Assembly (NCBI RefSeq): GCF_004187715.1
Contig: NZ_QZWF01000009.1
Coordinates: 1-64,000, forward strand
Source of the DNA: Streptomyces sp. F001
GTDB taxonomy: Bacteria > Actinomycetota > Actinomycetes > Streptomycetales > Streptomycetaceae
Direction of reading: 5' to 3'
Length of the DNA: 64,000 nucleotides
In this document: positions 27,457-34,813 of the stretch, piece by piece
Layout of the letters: every line of letters starts with the position of its first letter
Position numbering within the stretch: the stretch's first letter is position 1
The notes under the pieces: model-generated
Told to the model about the DNA's origin: nothing
Seen by the model: the letters and a program-made list of their open reading frames with translations, nothing else
Database searches by the model: none
Made by a program: the position numbers and the translations under genes

Positions 27457-27960
27457 TGCGGGTGGTGGTCGTTGGGCGGGGCAGTGGGTTCGTCGGCTCG
27501 TGTCGTGGGGGTGAAGGGGTGGGTGGCTGCGGAGTTGGCGGCGCCGTTCGTGGTGCCCGGCCCGTCCGGGGTCGCGGTCCGTACTCGGCTCAAGCACTTC
27601 ACCGCCGCAGACGAGAAGGTTCTTCGTCTGGTCGGTGACCATCTGGGTTCGCTGGCCTCCCGTGACCTGAAGGCGCGCTGCGCGGCCGGGCCGGAGCACG
27701 ACAGTGAGCGGTGGGAGGACAGCACCGCCCCCGCACGACCAGAGCGATCGTGCGGGGCATCGGACCGTCCAGACCGGACACTCCGGGGCGTGAGGGAGAC
27801 CGCCCCCGCGTCCCCGGACCACGGACACGATCCGTGCGCGCCGGACGCGGAGCGAACGCGGTCGACCAGGACGCCCAACACCGTTCGGGGCGTCCGGCTG
27901 AGCATGGGTCCTGGCAACAGGACCCACTCCCGCTCAGCCTCTAGGAACGGTTCCTCCCAC
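27457..27960 (+). mobile_element. Remnant of an IS200/IS605-type TnpB element
   Basis: A decayed stretch between jetA and the gentisate dioxygenase stub. One frame reads AVRTRLKHFTAADEKVLRLVGDHLGSLASRDLKARCAAGPEHDSERW (about 27560-27715), which resembles the N-terminus of Streptomyces TnpB-like transposase-accessory proteins. A second frame over 27711-27944 ends with HGSWQQDPLPLSL, resembling the 3' end of such genes. The middle domain is missing, so this looks like an internally deleted copy. It ends at a structured hairpin. The family call is from recalled sequence patterns only. Confidence 0.5.
27896..27939 (+). other. Two-tier RNA hairpin with GCAA loop
   Basis: Outer arms GGCTGAGC (27896-27903) and GCTCAGCC (27932-27939) enclose a perfect 9-bp inner stem TGGGTCCTG/CAGGACCCA (27905-27926) closed by the tetraloop GCAA. 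An asymmetric bulge (A opposite CTCCC) separates the stems. It lies at the right end of the TnpB-like remnant. It could be the right-end hairpin or guide-RNA scaffold of such an element, or simply a terminator. Confidence 0.55.
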
Positions 27961-28232
27961 ATGGGTACGGTCGAGCCGCAGGGCTTCGAAGACGGGCGAG
28001 TCGCTGAACCGGAACAGGTCCAGGGCGCCGGAGTCGGAGTCGGTGGAGCCGGCCTCGGAGCGGACGCTCAGCGGCTGCCAGGAGGGCACGACGAACAGGT
28101 CGCCGCGGGTGACCGACCAGGTGGTCTCGCCGACGGTGACGGTGCCGGAGCCGTCGAACACCTGGTAGACGGACGAGCCCGTCTCGCGTACCGGCGCGGT
28201 CTCGTCGCCGTCGGCGTACCGGTGCGCGACCG
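27934..28232 (-). pseudogene. C-terminal stub of a gentisate 1,2-dioxygenase-like cupin
   Basis: Minus-strand frame with a bicupin dioxygenase C-terminus: TAPVRETGSSVYQVFDGSGTVTVGETTWSVTRGDLFVVPSWQPLSV, then LDLFRFSDSPVFEALRLDRTHV. This matches the end of gentisate/salicylate ring-cleavage dioxygenases. The N-terminal three quarters are missing. The frame runs directly into sequence that codes, on the other strand, for an IclR stub, so a deletion joined the two genes at about 28205-28235. Confidence 0.7.
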
Positions 28233-28368
28233 GGACGGCATCGCGCTGGCCGGCCTGTCGGTGTCGATGCCCAGCGTGCGCTACGACCCGCCCACCCTCC
28301 AGTCCCTGGTGACGGCCCTGGACACCACGGCACACGCCCTGGAGAAGGACCTGGCCGAGCAGCAGTGA
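28205..28368 (+). pseudogene. C-terminal stub of an IclR-family regulator
   Basis: Plus-strand frame VGVPVRDRDGIALAGLSVSMPSVRYDPPTLQSLVTALDTTAHALEKDLAEQQ followed by a stop, which is the end of an IclR effector-binding domain. No HTH or upstream part exists. IclR regulators often sit beside gentisate pathway genes, so this and the neighbouring dioxygenase stub look like the two ends of a former catabolic cluster, fused by a deletion at a short common sequence. Confidence 0.65.
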
Positions 28369-28388
28369 GCCCGCTGGTCAGGGGCGAG

Positions 28389-28601
28389 TCAGGTGCCGAG
28401 TTCGCCCTTATTCAGGGCCGTCACGAACGCGGCCCATCCATCAGACGCGAACGCAATCACAGGGCTGTTGTTCATCTGCTTGCTGTCACGTACGGGGACG
28501 ACGGCGTCGAAGTCGTCGGAGACCTCAATGCACGCGCCACCATCCGAGTTGCTGTAGGAGCTCTTGCGCCAGGTCACGGCGTTCAGGACGAGGGGTCGCA
28601 C
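28389..28601 (-). CDS. DUF397 protein
   Basis: A 70-residue protein with the DUF397 pattern: VTWRKSSYSNSDGGACIEV, then VPVRDSKQ and FASDGWAAFVTAL. In Streptomyces these small proteins are encoded beside XRE/DUF5753 regulators and act as their partners (BldB-like or WhiJ-type pairs). The GTG start at 28601 overlaps the XRE gene by 19 bp, the usual arrangement. It is intact although its partner gene is frameshifted. Confidence 0.88.
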   Translation of the reverse strand: MRPLVLNAVTWRKSSYSNSDGGACIEVSDDFDAVVPVRDSKQMNNSPVIAFASDGWAAFVTALNKGELGT

Positions 28602-29426
28602 GGTACTTCCTCCAACATGCGCAGGATGAACTTCCGCGACTCGGCGGGGGACATAGCCATGTCGCGCACCGCATCGTAGGCACGTTGCAGGCGCTCGACC
28701 GGGCCGTACCCCTCAATCAGTTCGCCGCGGTGTGCGTTCTCGGTGTAGGCCACCGTACGCCCATCCGGCAGCCTCAGGAACCACACGTCCGTACTGTCCA
28801 GGCCGTACGGGCCAGCGCTGAACGGCAGCACATGAATGGTCACGTTCGGCTGCTCGGCCATCTCTGCGAGGTACTCCAACTGCTCTCGCCAAGCGGACCC
28901 GTTGCGCAGCGGTGTCCGCAGGACAGCTTCCGACAGGATCGTGCGGAACGGCGGTGCATCTTCCCCGTCCAGCAGCTCCCGCCGCCCCATCCGAGCCTCG
29001 ACCTGCCGCTCCAGCTCCTCCCCCTTCAGCCCACCCGCAGCCAGAACCTCCCGCGCATACCCCGGCGTCTGCAACAACCCCGGCAACACGCTCACGGCGA
29101 AGTGCCACAGGCTGTCCGCCTCGGCCTCCAGGGCCATGTACTGCCGATACTGCTCGCGGAACTGCGTGTGATCCGCCCGCGCCAACTCCCACAACGCCAG
29201 CAACATCCCCGGCGTCCCGAAGTACTGGTCCAACGCCTGGACGACCTCCGGCCCGCCCAGCGTCTCCCCCTTCTCCATCTTGCCGAACAGCGACCAGTCC
29301 CACCCCAGCCGCTCCCCGAGCTGCCGCAGGCTGTCCCCCCTTGTCGGCCCGCAGTTGCCGTAACTCCTCGGCGAACCGTTGGCGCGGTTCCTGACTGCGG
29401 CTTGTGACGACGCGCCGTTGCGGCAT
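28583..29426 (-). pseudogene. XRE/DUF5753 regulator with a one-base frameshift
   Basis: Two frames join to give a normal XRE regulator of about 280 residues: RQRFAEELRQLRADKG, then DSLRQLGERLGWDWSLFGKMEKGE (HTH), and a DUF5753 domain (FREQYRQYMALEAEADSLWHFAVSVLPGLLQTPGYARE). The break is a run of six C at 29335-29340 on the plus strand where five would keep the frame, so one extra base is inserted. The HTH codon run includes a TTA. Sequencing error is possible; otherwise the regulator is dead while its DUF397 partner survives. Confidence 0.8.
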
Positions 29427-29636
29427 CGCGGCTCCTTCCCTACGCAGACGTACTTGTGGAAGTTGTGGAACGTGCGCCAGCAAGCGGGGAACGGGACCCC
29501 GCCCACGGCATGTCCCGGCTCACCTGACGGCATTCTCGTAACGCGCCGACTACGCACGGTAATTCACCGCACGTGCTCGACGCAGCCGAACCAGGAATGA
29601 GCAACCAGCACCCCTCCCCCTGCCAGAAGGACGCAC

Positions 29637-29924
29637 ATGCCGAACCCCACCACGCCCGGCACCCGCGAACTCACCCCGAAGCTCCAGGAAGCCACCGCCG
29701 CCCGCGACGCCCTCGCCGCCGCCCTCACCCAGGCCGGCATCCAGCTCCCCGCGATGGACGTCCGCACCCCGTGGAGTGACCCGCTCCCCGACGACACCGA
29801 GGGCACCGCAGAAGGCACCCGCACCCCCGCCAGCGCCCGCTACGCCCTCGTCCACCTCGGCGTCTGCTCCGCCCCTGTCGCCCTCGCGCTCGCGACCGTC
29901 ATCGCCAAGGGCGCCGCCGAATGA
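29637..29924 (+). CDS. Small hypothetical protein
   Basis: A 95-residue protein starting MPNPTTPGTRELTPKLQEATAARDALAAALTQAGIQLP, with a helical N-terminal half and a hydrophobic C-terminal segment (LVHLGVCSAPVALALATVIA). A good AGAAGG site lies 7 bases before the ATG. It diverges from the XRE gene and its stop overlaps the next gene (ATGA). Proteins of this kind recur beside XRE/DUF397 pairs in Streptomyces; no function is known. Confidence 0.65.
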   Translation: MPNPTTPGTRELTPKLQEATAARDALAAALTQAGIQLPAMDVRTPWSDPLPDDTEGTAEGTRTPASARYALVHLGVCSAPVALALATVIAKGAAE

Positions 29925-30206
29925 CACCACCACCCCAGCGCCGAGTCCGCCCCTCCCCCACCCGGCACCGCCGTCTACGACCCCACCCGCGACCGCATCG
30001 GCATCGTCATGGGCCACGAGGGGCCGTACCTCCAGCTCCGCCCCCTCTCCTGCGGCCGGGAGTGGGACGCCGACACGCACCGCATCCAGCCGCTCACCCC
30101 CGCCGAACTGCTCCGCGCCCGCCTCGCCGAAGCCAACGAGCGCAGCCGGACCAAGCTGGGCGTGAACGGGTCGAACGGCGCGGAGACAGAACGGCAGATC
30201 AGGTGA
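29921..30206 (+). pseudogene. Small hypothetical protein, probable one-base insertion
   Basis: The ATG overlaps the upstream stop (ATGA) and codes about 14 residues (MTPPPQRRVRPSPT). The rest of the protein then appears in another frame: GTAVYDPTRDRIGIVMGHEGPYLQLRPLSCGREWDAD and TPAELLRARLAEANERS. One extra C in the C-rich stretch at about 29954-29969 explains the shift. The second part is the conserved domain of a small Streptomyces protein often found next to XRE/DUF397 genes. The function is unknown; sequencing error is possible. Confidence 0.55.
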
Positions 30207-30266
30207 ACACCGGGCATGCCCAGGTTCGGTGAAAACCGACATCGCGAAGAAGGAGCCGGCATCGCC

Positions 30267-30521
30267 ATGACCACGCACCTGGCAGCCCCCGAACCGCCTC
30301 ACCTGCCTCCGATGCGCACCATCGGCGAACTCCGCGCGGCCCTCGTCACGGGCTACTGCTTCCCCGGCGACGCCGACGACTTCGAGGCCGAGCTCGCCCG
30401 CGAGACCTCGCACTGTACCGGGAGAAGTTCCGGCGGCGTCTGCCGGAGTCGCTGGACGCGTTGCACGGCCCCACCCACGGGGTCGTGGAGCTGCCGCTGC
30501 ACATGGCCTGGTCGGGGATGA
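30267..30521 (+). pseudogene. Small hypothetical protein truncated by a duplication
   Basis: The ATG at 30267 follows GAAGGAG. The first 46 residues (MTTHLAAPEPPHLPPMRTIG, then ELRAALVTGYCFPGDADDFEAELARE) look like a real small protein, possibly DUF6247-like. At 30404 the sequence switches to the 1-kb repeat and the frame runs on through unrelated codons to a stop at 30521. The tail (TSHCTGRSSGG...) is therefore not native. The lost C-terminus is not found nearby. Confidence 0.6.
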
Positions 30522-30733
30522 CCTCGTACGACCTAGGCAAGCCGCGCCAGCGCATGGGCCTGTACCGCACCGTCCTGCACGAGGGCCTGCGCGACGACCT
30601 GCCCCGCTACCTCAACCGGGACCTGCTCCTCCAGCTGTGGCCGGTGCTGCGCACCCTCGTCGGCCGCACCGTGCGCGCCGTATGGGAAGACGCCTTCCCC
30701 CAGCTCGCCTCCCGCACCCAGGCTGCCGCGTGA
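30404..30733 (+). pseudogene. Toxin-partner gene, copy 1, N-terminus missing
   Basis: Codes DLALYREKFRRRLPESLDALHGPTHGVVELPLHMAWSGMTSYDLG and on to VWEDAFPQLASRTQAAA. It is the same protein as 31853-32239, but the first 22 codons and the start are replaced by foreign sequence. An internal start might allow translation of a shortened form, and the GTGA overlap with the toxin-like gene at 30730 is kept. It probably functioned as the antitoxin-side partner. Its family is not recognised. Confidence 0.65.
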
Positions 30734-31407
30734 CGGACATGCCGGAGCTGCACACACGGCTCCTGGCGGATGTGATCGCCCTCGGCGCCCCGTATCCCTT
30801 GGTACTCACCGGGGGATATGCCGTGCGGGCGCACCGCCTCGTGAACCGCCCCAGCCAGGACCTCGACGTCGCCACCGAGAACCCGGCGCCCATGGCCGAC
30901 ATCGCAGCCACGCTCCGCGCCGGCCTGGAAGCCCGGGGCTGGAAGGTGCACGCGCTGGAGACCGCCCCACTGTCCGCCCGCTTCACCGTGACCGACCCGG
31001 CCACCGGGCAGGAATGCGAGGTCGACATCCTCAAGGAGATCTTCTGGCGGCCGGTCACCCAGAGCCCCTACGGACCCGTCCTCGCGGAGGAGGACGTGAT
31101 CGGGACCAAGGTCCGCGCCCTCGCCGACCGCGGAGCCCCCCGCGACCTGATCGACGTGTTCGCAGCCTCCCGCCGCTGGACCAACGCCGAGCTCGAAGAG
31201 TTCGGCCGCCGCCACGCCCGCGGCCGCTTCGAGCGCGAGGACCTGCAGGCGAACCTCACGGGCGCCGAGTGGACCGACGACGAAGCCTTCGCCGCATACG
31301 GCCTGGACGAGACCACGATCACTGCTCTTCGTACCTGGGCCGTGGAGTGGGCCGACGACCTCGCGACCCGCCTCCTCGAAGAGTCCGACGATCCGGACAT
31401 CGACTGA
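30730..31407 (+). CDS. AbiEii/AbiGii-type nucleotidyltransferase, copy 1
   Basis: A 225-residue nucleotidyltransferase-fold protein. The motif VLTGGYAVRAHRLVNRPSQDLDVAT holds the Gly-Gly and DxD-type acidic residues of the active site; LKEIFWRPVTQSPYGPVLAEEDVIGTKVRALADRGAPRDLIDV is the typical second half. AbiEii-type enzymes are toxins of type IV toxin-antitoxin (abortive infection) systems that modify tRNA or other targets. The GTG start overlaps the upstream partner gene. Copy 1 keeps the family-like LKEIFWRP stretch, so it is closer to the ancestral form. Confidence 0.83.
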   Translation: MTDMPELHTRLLADVIALGAPYPLVLTGGYAVRAHRLVNRPSQDLDVATENPAPMADIAATLRAGLEARGWKVHALETAPLSARFTVTDPATGQECEVDILKEIFWRPVTQSPYGPVLAEEDVIGTKVRALADRGAPRDLIDVFAASRRWTNAELEEFGRRHARGRFEREDLQANLTGAEWTDDEAFAAYGLDETTITALRTWAVEWADDLATRLLEESDDPDID

Positions 31408-31551
31408 TTGCGTCCGGACGAGACCGGATCTGCAAGCTCGGCCACTCGCTGCATCACCGTTGGTGACGAAACACCATCGCCGACCGGGCCGACGAAAACG
31501 GCACCCCGCTGTGCTCAGGTCGAACACCCCAACCAACGATAAAACAGCTGG

Positions 31552-31712
31552 TCAGCGGCCCTTCGCCGTCGGCTCCAGAATCGCCACGCACTCCACATGA
31601 TGCGTCATCGGAAAGGTGTCGGCCTGGGCGAGTCACGGAAAAGACCAGGTCAGAGCCGGTTTATCGGCTCGCTGTCCCGCGGGCGGGCGCCCTGAGCGTC
31701 AAACGAGCGTCA
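31552..31712 (-). other. Att-like site A: 3' end of the RNA methyltransferase gene plus arm repeat
   Basis: On the minus strand the last codons of a TrmA/RumA-type gene (FPMTHHVECVAILEP, KGR, stop) lie at 31552-31625 with no gene body upstream. The stop is followed by a core like that of the intact gene at 60952. A second TGACCTGG-type core lies at 31650 (98 bp from the stop), and the tandem motif GAGCGTCAAACGAGCGTCA at 31694-31712 (142 bp). Site B has the same parts at the same distances. This is what a displaced attachment site of a tyrosine-integrase element would look like. Confidence 0.7.
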
Positions 31713-31852
31713 TGACCCACAGTCCATCCCTCCTCTTCGGGCGGAACAGGCTGCCACGACCAGCTCACCTGCACCAGCCCGCTCCCGCTCGCTCCGGACG
31801 CAGGCTCGCACATCATGACCCGCACCGCTTCTCAGGCCGCCATAATGGAGTC
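31713..31852. promoter_or_regulatory. Promoter region of AbiEii module copy 2
   Basis: A non-coding stretch between att-like site A and the partner gene. CATAAT at 31841-31846 lies only seven bases before the ATG at 31853, so the transcript may be leaderless or nearly so; GGAG at 31847-31850 is too close to act as a normal ribosome site. No operator recognised. Confidence 0.35.
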
Positions 31853-32239
31853 ATGCCCTCCAGCCCACAGCATGCCGCACCCACGCCGAGCGGCCTCTCG
31901 GGCCCGGTCGCCGAGGACCTCGCACTGTACCGGGAGAAGTTCCGGCGGCGTCTGCCGGAGTCGCTGGACGCGTTGCACGGCCCCACCCACGGGGTCGTGG
32001 AGCTGCCGCTGCACATGGCCTGGTCGGGGATGACCTCGTACGACCTAGGCAAGCCGCGCCAGCGCATGGGCCTGTACCGCACCGTCCTGCACGAGGGCCT
32101 GCGCGACGACCTGCCCCGCTACCTCAACCGGGACCTGCTCCTCCAGCTGTGGCCGGTGCTGCGCACCCTCGTCGGCCGCACCGTGCGCGCCGTATGGGAA
32201 GACGCCTTCCGCTCGCCTCCCGCACCAGGCTGCGCGTGA
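31853..32239 (+). CDS. Partner gene of AbiEii-type toxin, copy 2
   Basis: A 128-residue protein starting MPSSPQHAAPTPSGLSGPVAEDLALYREKFRRRLPESL. It is mainly helical with a Met/Trp-containing centre (LPLHMAWSGMTSYDLG) and a region YLNRDLLLQLWPVLRTLVGRTVRAVWEDAF. The family is not recognised. The GTGA overlap with the downstream nucleotidyltransferase gene is typical of toxin-antitoxin pairs, so an antitoxin role is inferred. Compared with copy 1, the last 10 residues differ because three small deletions (4, 1 and 1 bp) shift and then restore the frame. Confidence 0.65.
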   Translation: MPSSPQHAAPTPSGLSGPVAEDLALYREKFRRRLPESLDALHGPTHGVVELPLHMAWSGMTSYDLGKPRQRMGLYRTVLHEGLRDDLPRYLNRDLLLQLWPVLRTLVGRTVRAVWEDAFRSPPAPGCA

Positions 32240-32911
32240 CGGACATGCCGGAGCTGCACACACGGCTCCTGGCGGATGTGATCGCCCTCGGCGCCCCGTA
32301 TCCCTTGGTACTCACCGGGGGATATGCCGTGCGGGCGCACCGCCTCGTGAACCGCCCCAGCCAGGACCTCGACGTCGCCACCGAGAACCCGGCGCCCATG
32401 GCCGACATCGCAGCCACGCTCCGCGCCGGCCTGGAAGCCCGGGGCTGGAAGGTGCACGCGCTGGAGACCGCCCCACTGTCCGCCCGCTTCACCGTGACCG
32501 ACCCGGCCACCGGGCAGGAATGCGAGGTCGACATCCTCAAGGATCTTCTGGCGGCGGTCACCCAGAGCCCCTACGGACCCGTCCTCGCGGAGGAGGACGT
32601 GATCGGGACCAAGGTCCGCGCCCTCGCCGACCGCGGAGCCCCCCGCGACCTGATCGACGTGTTCGCAGCCTCCCGCCGCTGGACCAACGCCGAGCTCGAA
32701 GAGTTCGGCCGCCGCCACGCCCGCGGCCGCTTCGAGCGCGAGGACCTGCAGGCGAACCTCACGGGCGCCGAGTGGACCGACGACGAAGCCTTCGCCGCAT
32801 ACGGCCTGGACGAGACCACGATCACTGCTCTTCGTACCTGGGCCGTGGAGTGGGCCGACGACCTCGCGACCCGCCTCCTCGAAGAGTCCGACGATCCGGA
32901 CATCGACTGAT
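31916..32911 (+). repeat. Direct repeat copy 2 (AbiEii module)
   Basis: 996 bp matching 30404-31408. This copy is complete at its 5' end (start codon and upstream region present) and lies just inside the left edge of island 1, whereas copy 1 lies just outside. The spacer of about 500 bp between copies contains att-like site A. Homologous recombination between the copies would delete site A and one module. Confidence 0.9.
32236..32910 (+). CDS. AbiEii/AbiGii-type nucleotidyltransferase, copy 2
   Basis: A 224-residue near-twin of 30730-31407. The active-site region (TGGYAVRAHRL, SQDLDVAT) and the C-terminal part are identical. At nt 32541-32553 a 2-bp and a 1-bp deletion turn LKEIFWRPVTQ into LKDLLAAVTQ, keeping the overall frame but altering a conserved stretch just after the acidic VDIL strand. 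Activity may be reduced. It is coupled to the partner gene by a GTGA overlap. Confidence 0.8.
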   Translation: MTDMPELHTRLLADVIALGAPYPLVLTGGYAVRAHRLVNRPSQDLDVATENPAPMADIAATLRAGLEARGWKVHALETAPLSARFTVTDPATGQECEVDILKDLLAAVTQSPYGPVLAEEDVIGTKVRALADRGAPRDLIDVFAASRRWTNAELEEFGRRHARGRFEREDLQANLTGAEWTDDEAFAAYGLDETTITALRTWAVEWADDLATRLLEESDDPDID

Positions 32912-33031
32912 CAAGCCCGAACCCTCACACGGCTCTAGCCACCCGGGCGGGCTGCGAAACCCGGCAGCACCCTGCCTCTGCCGCCTATCGTGACGCTCCT
33001 CCCTGCACTGAGCCAAGCGGAGTTCTGGGCC

Positions 33032-33400
33032 GTGAAGTACTCATTGTCGGAGAAGCAAGCCGCGATGCTGCGAGAGGTCGCGGCTGCTTCTGAGGCCTTG
33101 GTTCTCCCGCCAACGGCCATCCACACGGCTGCGGCGCTTGAAAAGCGCGGATTGATCAAGAGAACGTGGCGCAGCAGCGGGCCACCCGTAGCGGTCGTCA
33201 CGGCGGACGGCCGCTACTACCTCAAGCACGGCAAGCACCCTCGGGAGGTGCAGGCGGAAAGGCGCGGCTGGAGGAAGACGCCGACCAAGTTGCGCGTGCC
33301 CCATCTCCCGGCTGCACGGCGTCGCTCGGTGCCCGAGCGTCGGCCGCCGGATGGAATTGAGGGAAGCGCCTCCATCGTGGCCTTGCCTGGCCTATCGTGA
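33032..33400 (+). pseudogene. Truncated, frameshifted hypothetical protein
   Basis: The GTG at 33032 (after CGGAG) begins MKYSLSEKQAAMLREVAAASEALVLPPTAIHTAAALEKRGLIKRTW, then VTADGRYYLKHGKHPREVQAE, a winged-helix-like N-terminus. After about 33261 the expected helical continuation (ARLEEDADQVARAP) is in the +1 frame, consistent with loss of one A in an A run. Both frames end by 33400, well short of the longer proteins I recall with this N-terminus, so the gene is also cut at its 3' end. It lies upstream of the conflict operon. Confidence 0.55.
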
Positions 33401-33453
33401 GGATGCTCGTCTTTCACGATCATTTTGGCTCACAGGGGACTCAGCTGACTGAT

Positions 33454-33867
33454 ATGACGACCGGTGCGGTGACGATCGAACTGGAAGACGGCACCACCGT
33501 GGAGGCCGAGGTAATCGGCGACCTGCAATTCCAGGACATAAACGAATCCACCTCCTTCGGCGACGCCGGCTTGCGCGACCGGGCCGCCAGGGCTGGCGAG
33601 GCTGTCGCCCTCACCCTGGATCAGGTGCGCGACACCGTGCGCGGACTGGGCCGCTGGGCAGCCGAGACGGTCACCGGACCGGAGGCCGGAAATCCGGACG
33701 CGTTCGAGGTCGAGTTCGGTCTGAAACTGGCGGTGAAGTCCGGCCGGCTCATGGGGATCGTCGCGGAGGCCGGCAGCGAGGCGGGACTCACCGTCCGGTT
33801 GTCCTGGGATCTGGCATCGCGCCGCCCTCCAGCCGCCCCCGACACACACGAGGGACGGGAGTTGTAA
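33454..33867 (+). CDS. Trypco1-domain (CU044_2847 family) protein
   Basis: A 137-residue protein with the trypsin-co-occurring domain 1 pattern: AVTIELEDGTTVEAEVIG at the start, a helical middle (GEAVALTLDQVRDTVRGLGRWAAETV), and a beta-rich end FEVEFGLKLAVKSGRLMGIVAEAGSEAGLTVRLSWDL. Such proteins accompany trypsin-like proteases in predicted biological conflict systems and may be substrates or inhibitors. Its stop abuts the protease GTG. The start is uncertain: ATG 33454 lacks a close ribosome site, and an in-frame GTG at 33397 is the alternative. Likely first gene of the operon. Confidence 0.75.
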   Translation: MTTGAVTIELEDGTTVEAEVIGDLQFQDINESTSFGDAGLRDRAARAGEAVALTLDQVRDTVRGLGRWAAETVTGPEAGNPDAFEVEFGLKLAVKSGRLMGIVAEAGSEAGLTVRLSWDLASRRPPAAPDTHEGREL

Positions 33868-34797
33868 GTGCGCGGGCCCGCCGAGCCGCACGCCTGTGCG
33901 GTCTGGATCGCCGTCGGCGACACGTTCAAGGGCTCCGGCTTCTTCGTTGCCGAGGGTGTGGTGGCCACTGCCGCCCATGTGGTGAGTGGTGCTCACGCCG
34001 CGAACATCACGGTCGGCGACGCCTCGGGATCCCACAAGGTCGCGCCCGAGGCCATTCGGGCCTGGCCAACGCACGGCGGTGATTCCCGGTTCTACCCCTT
34101 TCCCGATCTGGCCCTCTTACAGGTCCCCGAGCGTCTCGGCCATCCGATCACCCACCTCGTCGGCGCCGACCCCGAGCCGGGCATCGCCGTGACGGCACTC
34201 GGATTCTCGGCGGAGACTCCGACGCCGGGCGTCCAGCCCGACAGCCTGCGGTTGCATGTCACGGGGCGCTCCGGAGAGTTCGGAAGGATCCTGGGGGACG
34301 GAATACGCCCGGGCTTCAGCGGCTGCATGCTGCTCGATGCGGAGGGACTGACCGTGGGCGTGCTCAAGGCCAGCCGGGACTACCACAACGACAGGGGTGG
34401 CTGGTTCGTTCCGGTGTCGGCCTTACACGCGGTACTCCGCGAGGCCGGGTACGAGCCGAACCTCGCGTCGCGGCGGCCGCAGCCACCGAGCGACGCCGAA
34501 CTGGTCGAAGCCCTGATGGTGTTCCCCTCACTCGGGCGATCGGAGGGCCGACAGGACCTGCTGGAGACCATGGGCCGCCGGTTGGGGCTGCCGTACTCCT
34601 TCGAGGTCGAGGAGCGGTCCGGCCGCCGCGAGCACCTCGGGCGACTCGTGCACCGCTGCCGGCACTACCGGGACGAGAGTGCGGCGCTGCGGGCGTTGTA
34701 CGGCGCCATGGCTGAACTGGTCCCGCACAACGGCGCTCTGGATCAGCTGCGGCTGGTCGTCGAGGGAGCTGTCGGAGGGTGGAACCTCGACGAATAG
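33868..34797 (+). CDS. Trypsin-like serine protease with C-terminal effector-associated domain
   Basis: A 309-residue protease without a signal peptide, so it acts in the cytoplasm. The triad is visible: His37 in ATAAHVVSG, Asp80 in PFPDLALLQV, Ser151 in RPGFSGCMLLD. Residues 205-305 form an effector-associated domain (LVEALMVFPSLGRSEGRQDLLETMGRRLGLPYSF, then LGRLVHRCRHYRDESAALRALYGAMAEL), a small helical adaptor like that at the start of the next protein, so the two could dock to each other. Two TTA codons (34117, 34423) suggest bldA dependence. A GGGAG site precedes the GTG. Confidence 0.85.
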   Translation: MRGPAEPHACAVWIAVGDTFKGSGFFVAEGVVATAAHVVSGAHAANITVGDASGSHKVAPEAIRAWPTHGGDSRFYPFPDLALLQVPERLGHPITHLVGADPEPGIAVTALGFSAETPTPGVQPDSLRLHVTGRSGEFGRILGDGIRPGFSGCMLLDAEGLTVGVLKASRDYHNDRGGWFVPVSALHAVLREAGYEPNLASRRPQPPSDAELVEALMVFPSLGRSEGRQDLLETMGRRLGLPYSFEVEERSGRREHLGRLVHRCRHYRDESAALRALYGAMAELVPHNGALDQLRLVVEGAVGGWNLDE

Positions 34798-34813
34798 AAC
34801 GGGCCAGAACGAG

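Larger units (their letters stand above)
30404..31408 (+). repeat. Direct repeat copy 1 (AbiEii module)
   Basis: 1005 bp nearly identical to 31916-32911, offset 1512 bp at the left edge. Both copies start GACCTCGCACTGTACCGGG and end CATCGACTGAT. Differences are confined to two clusters: a net 9 bp (6 + 3) is missing from copy 2. The repeat cuts into a small gene on the left, showing that copy 1 arrived or was rearranged after that gene existed. Confidence 0.9.
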
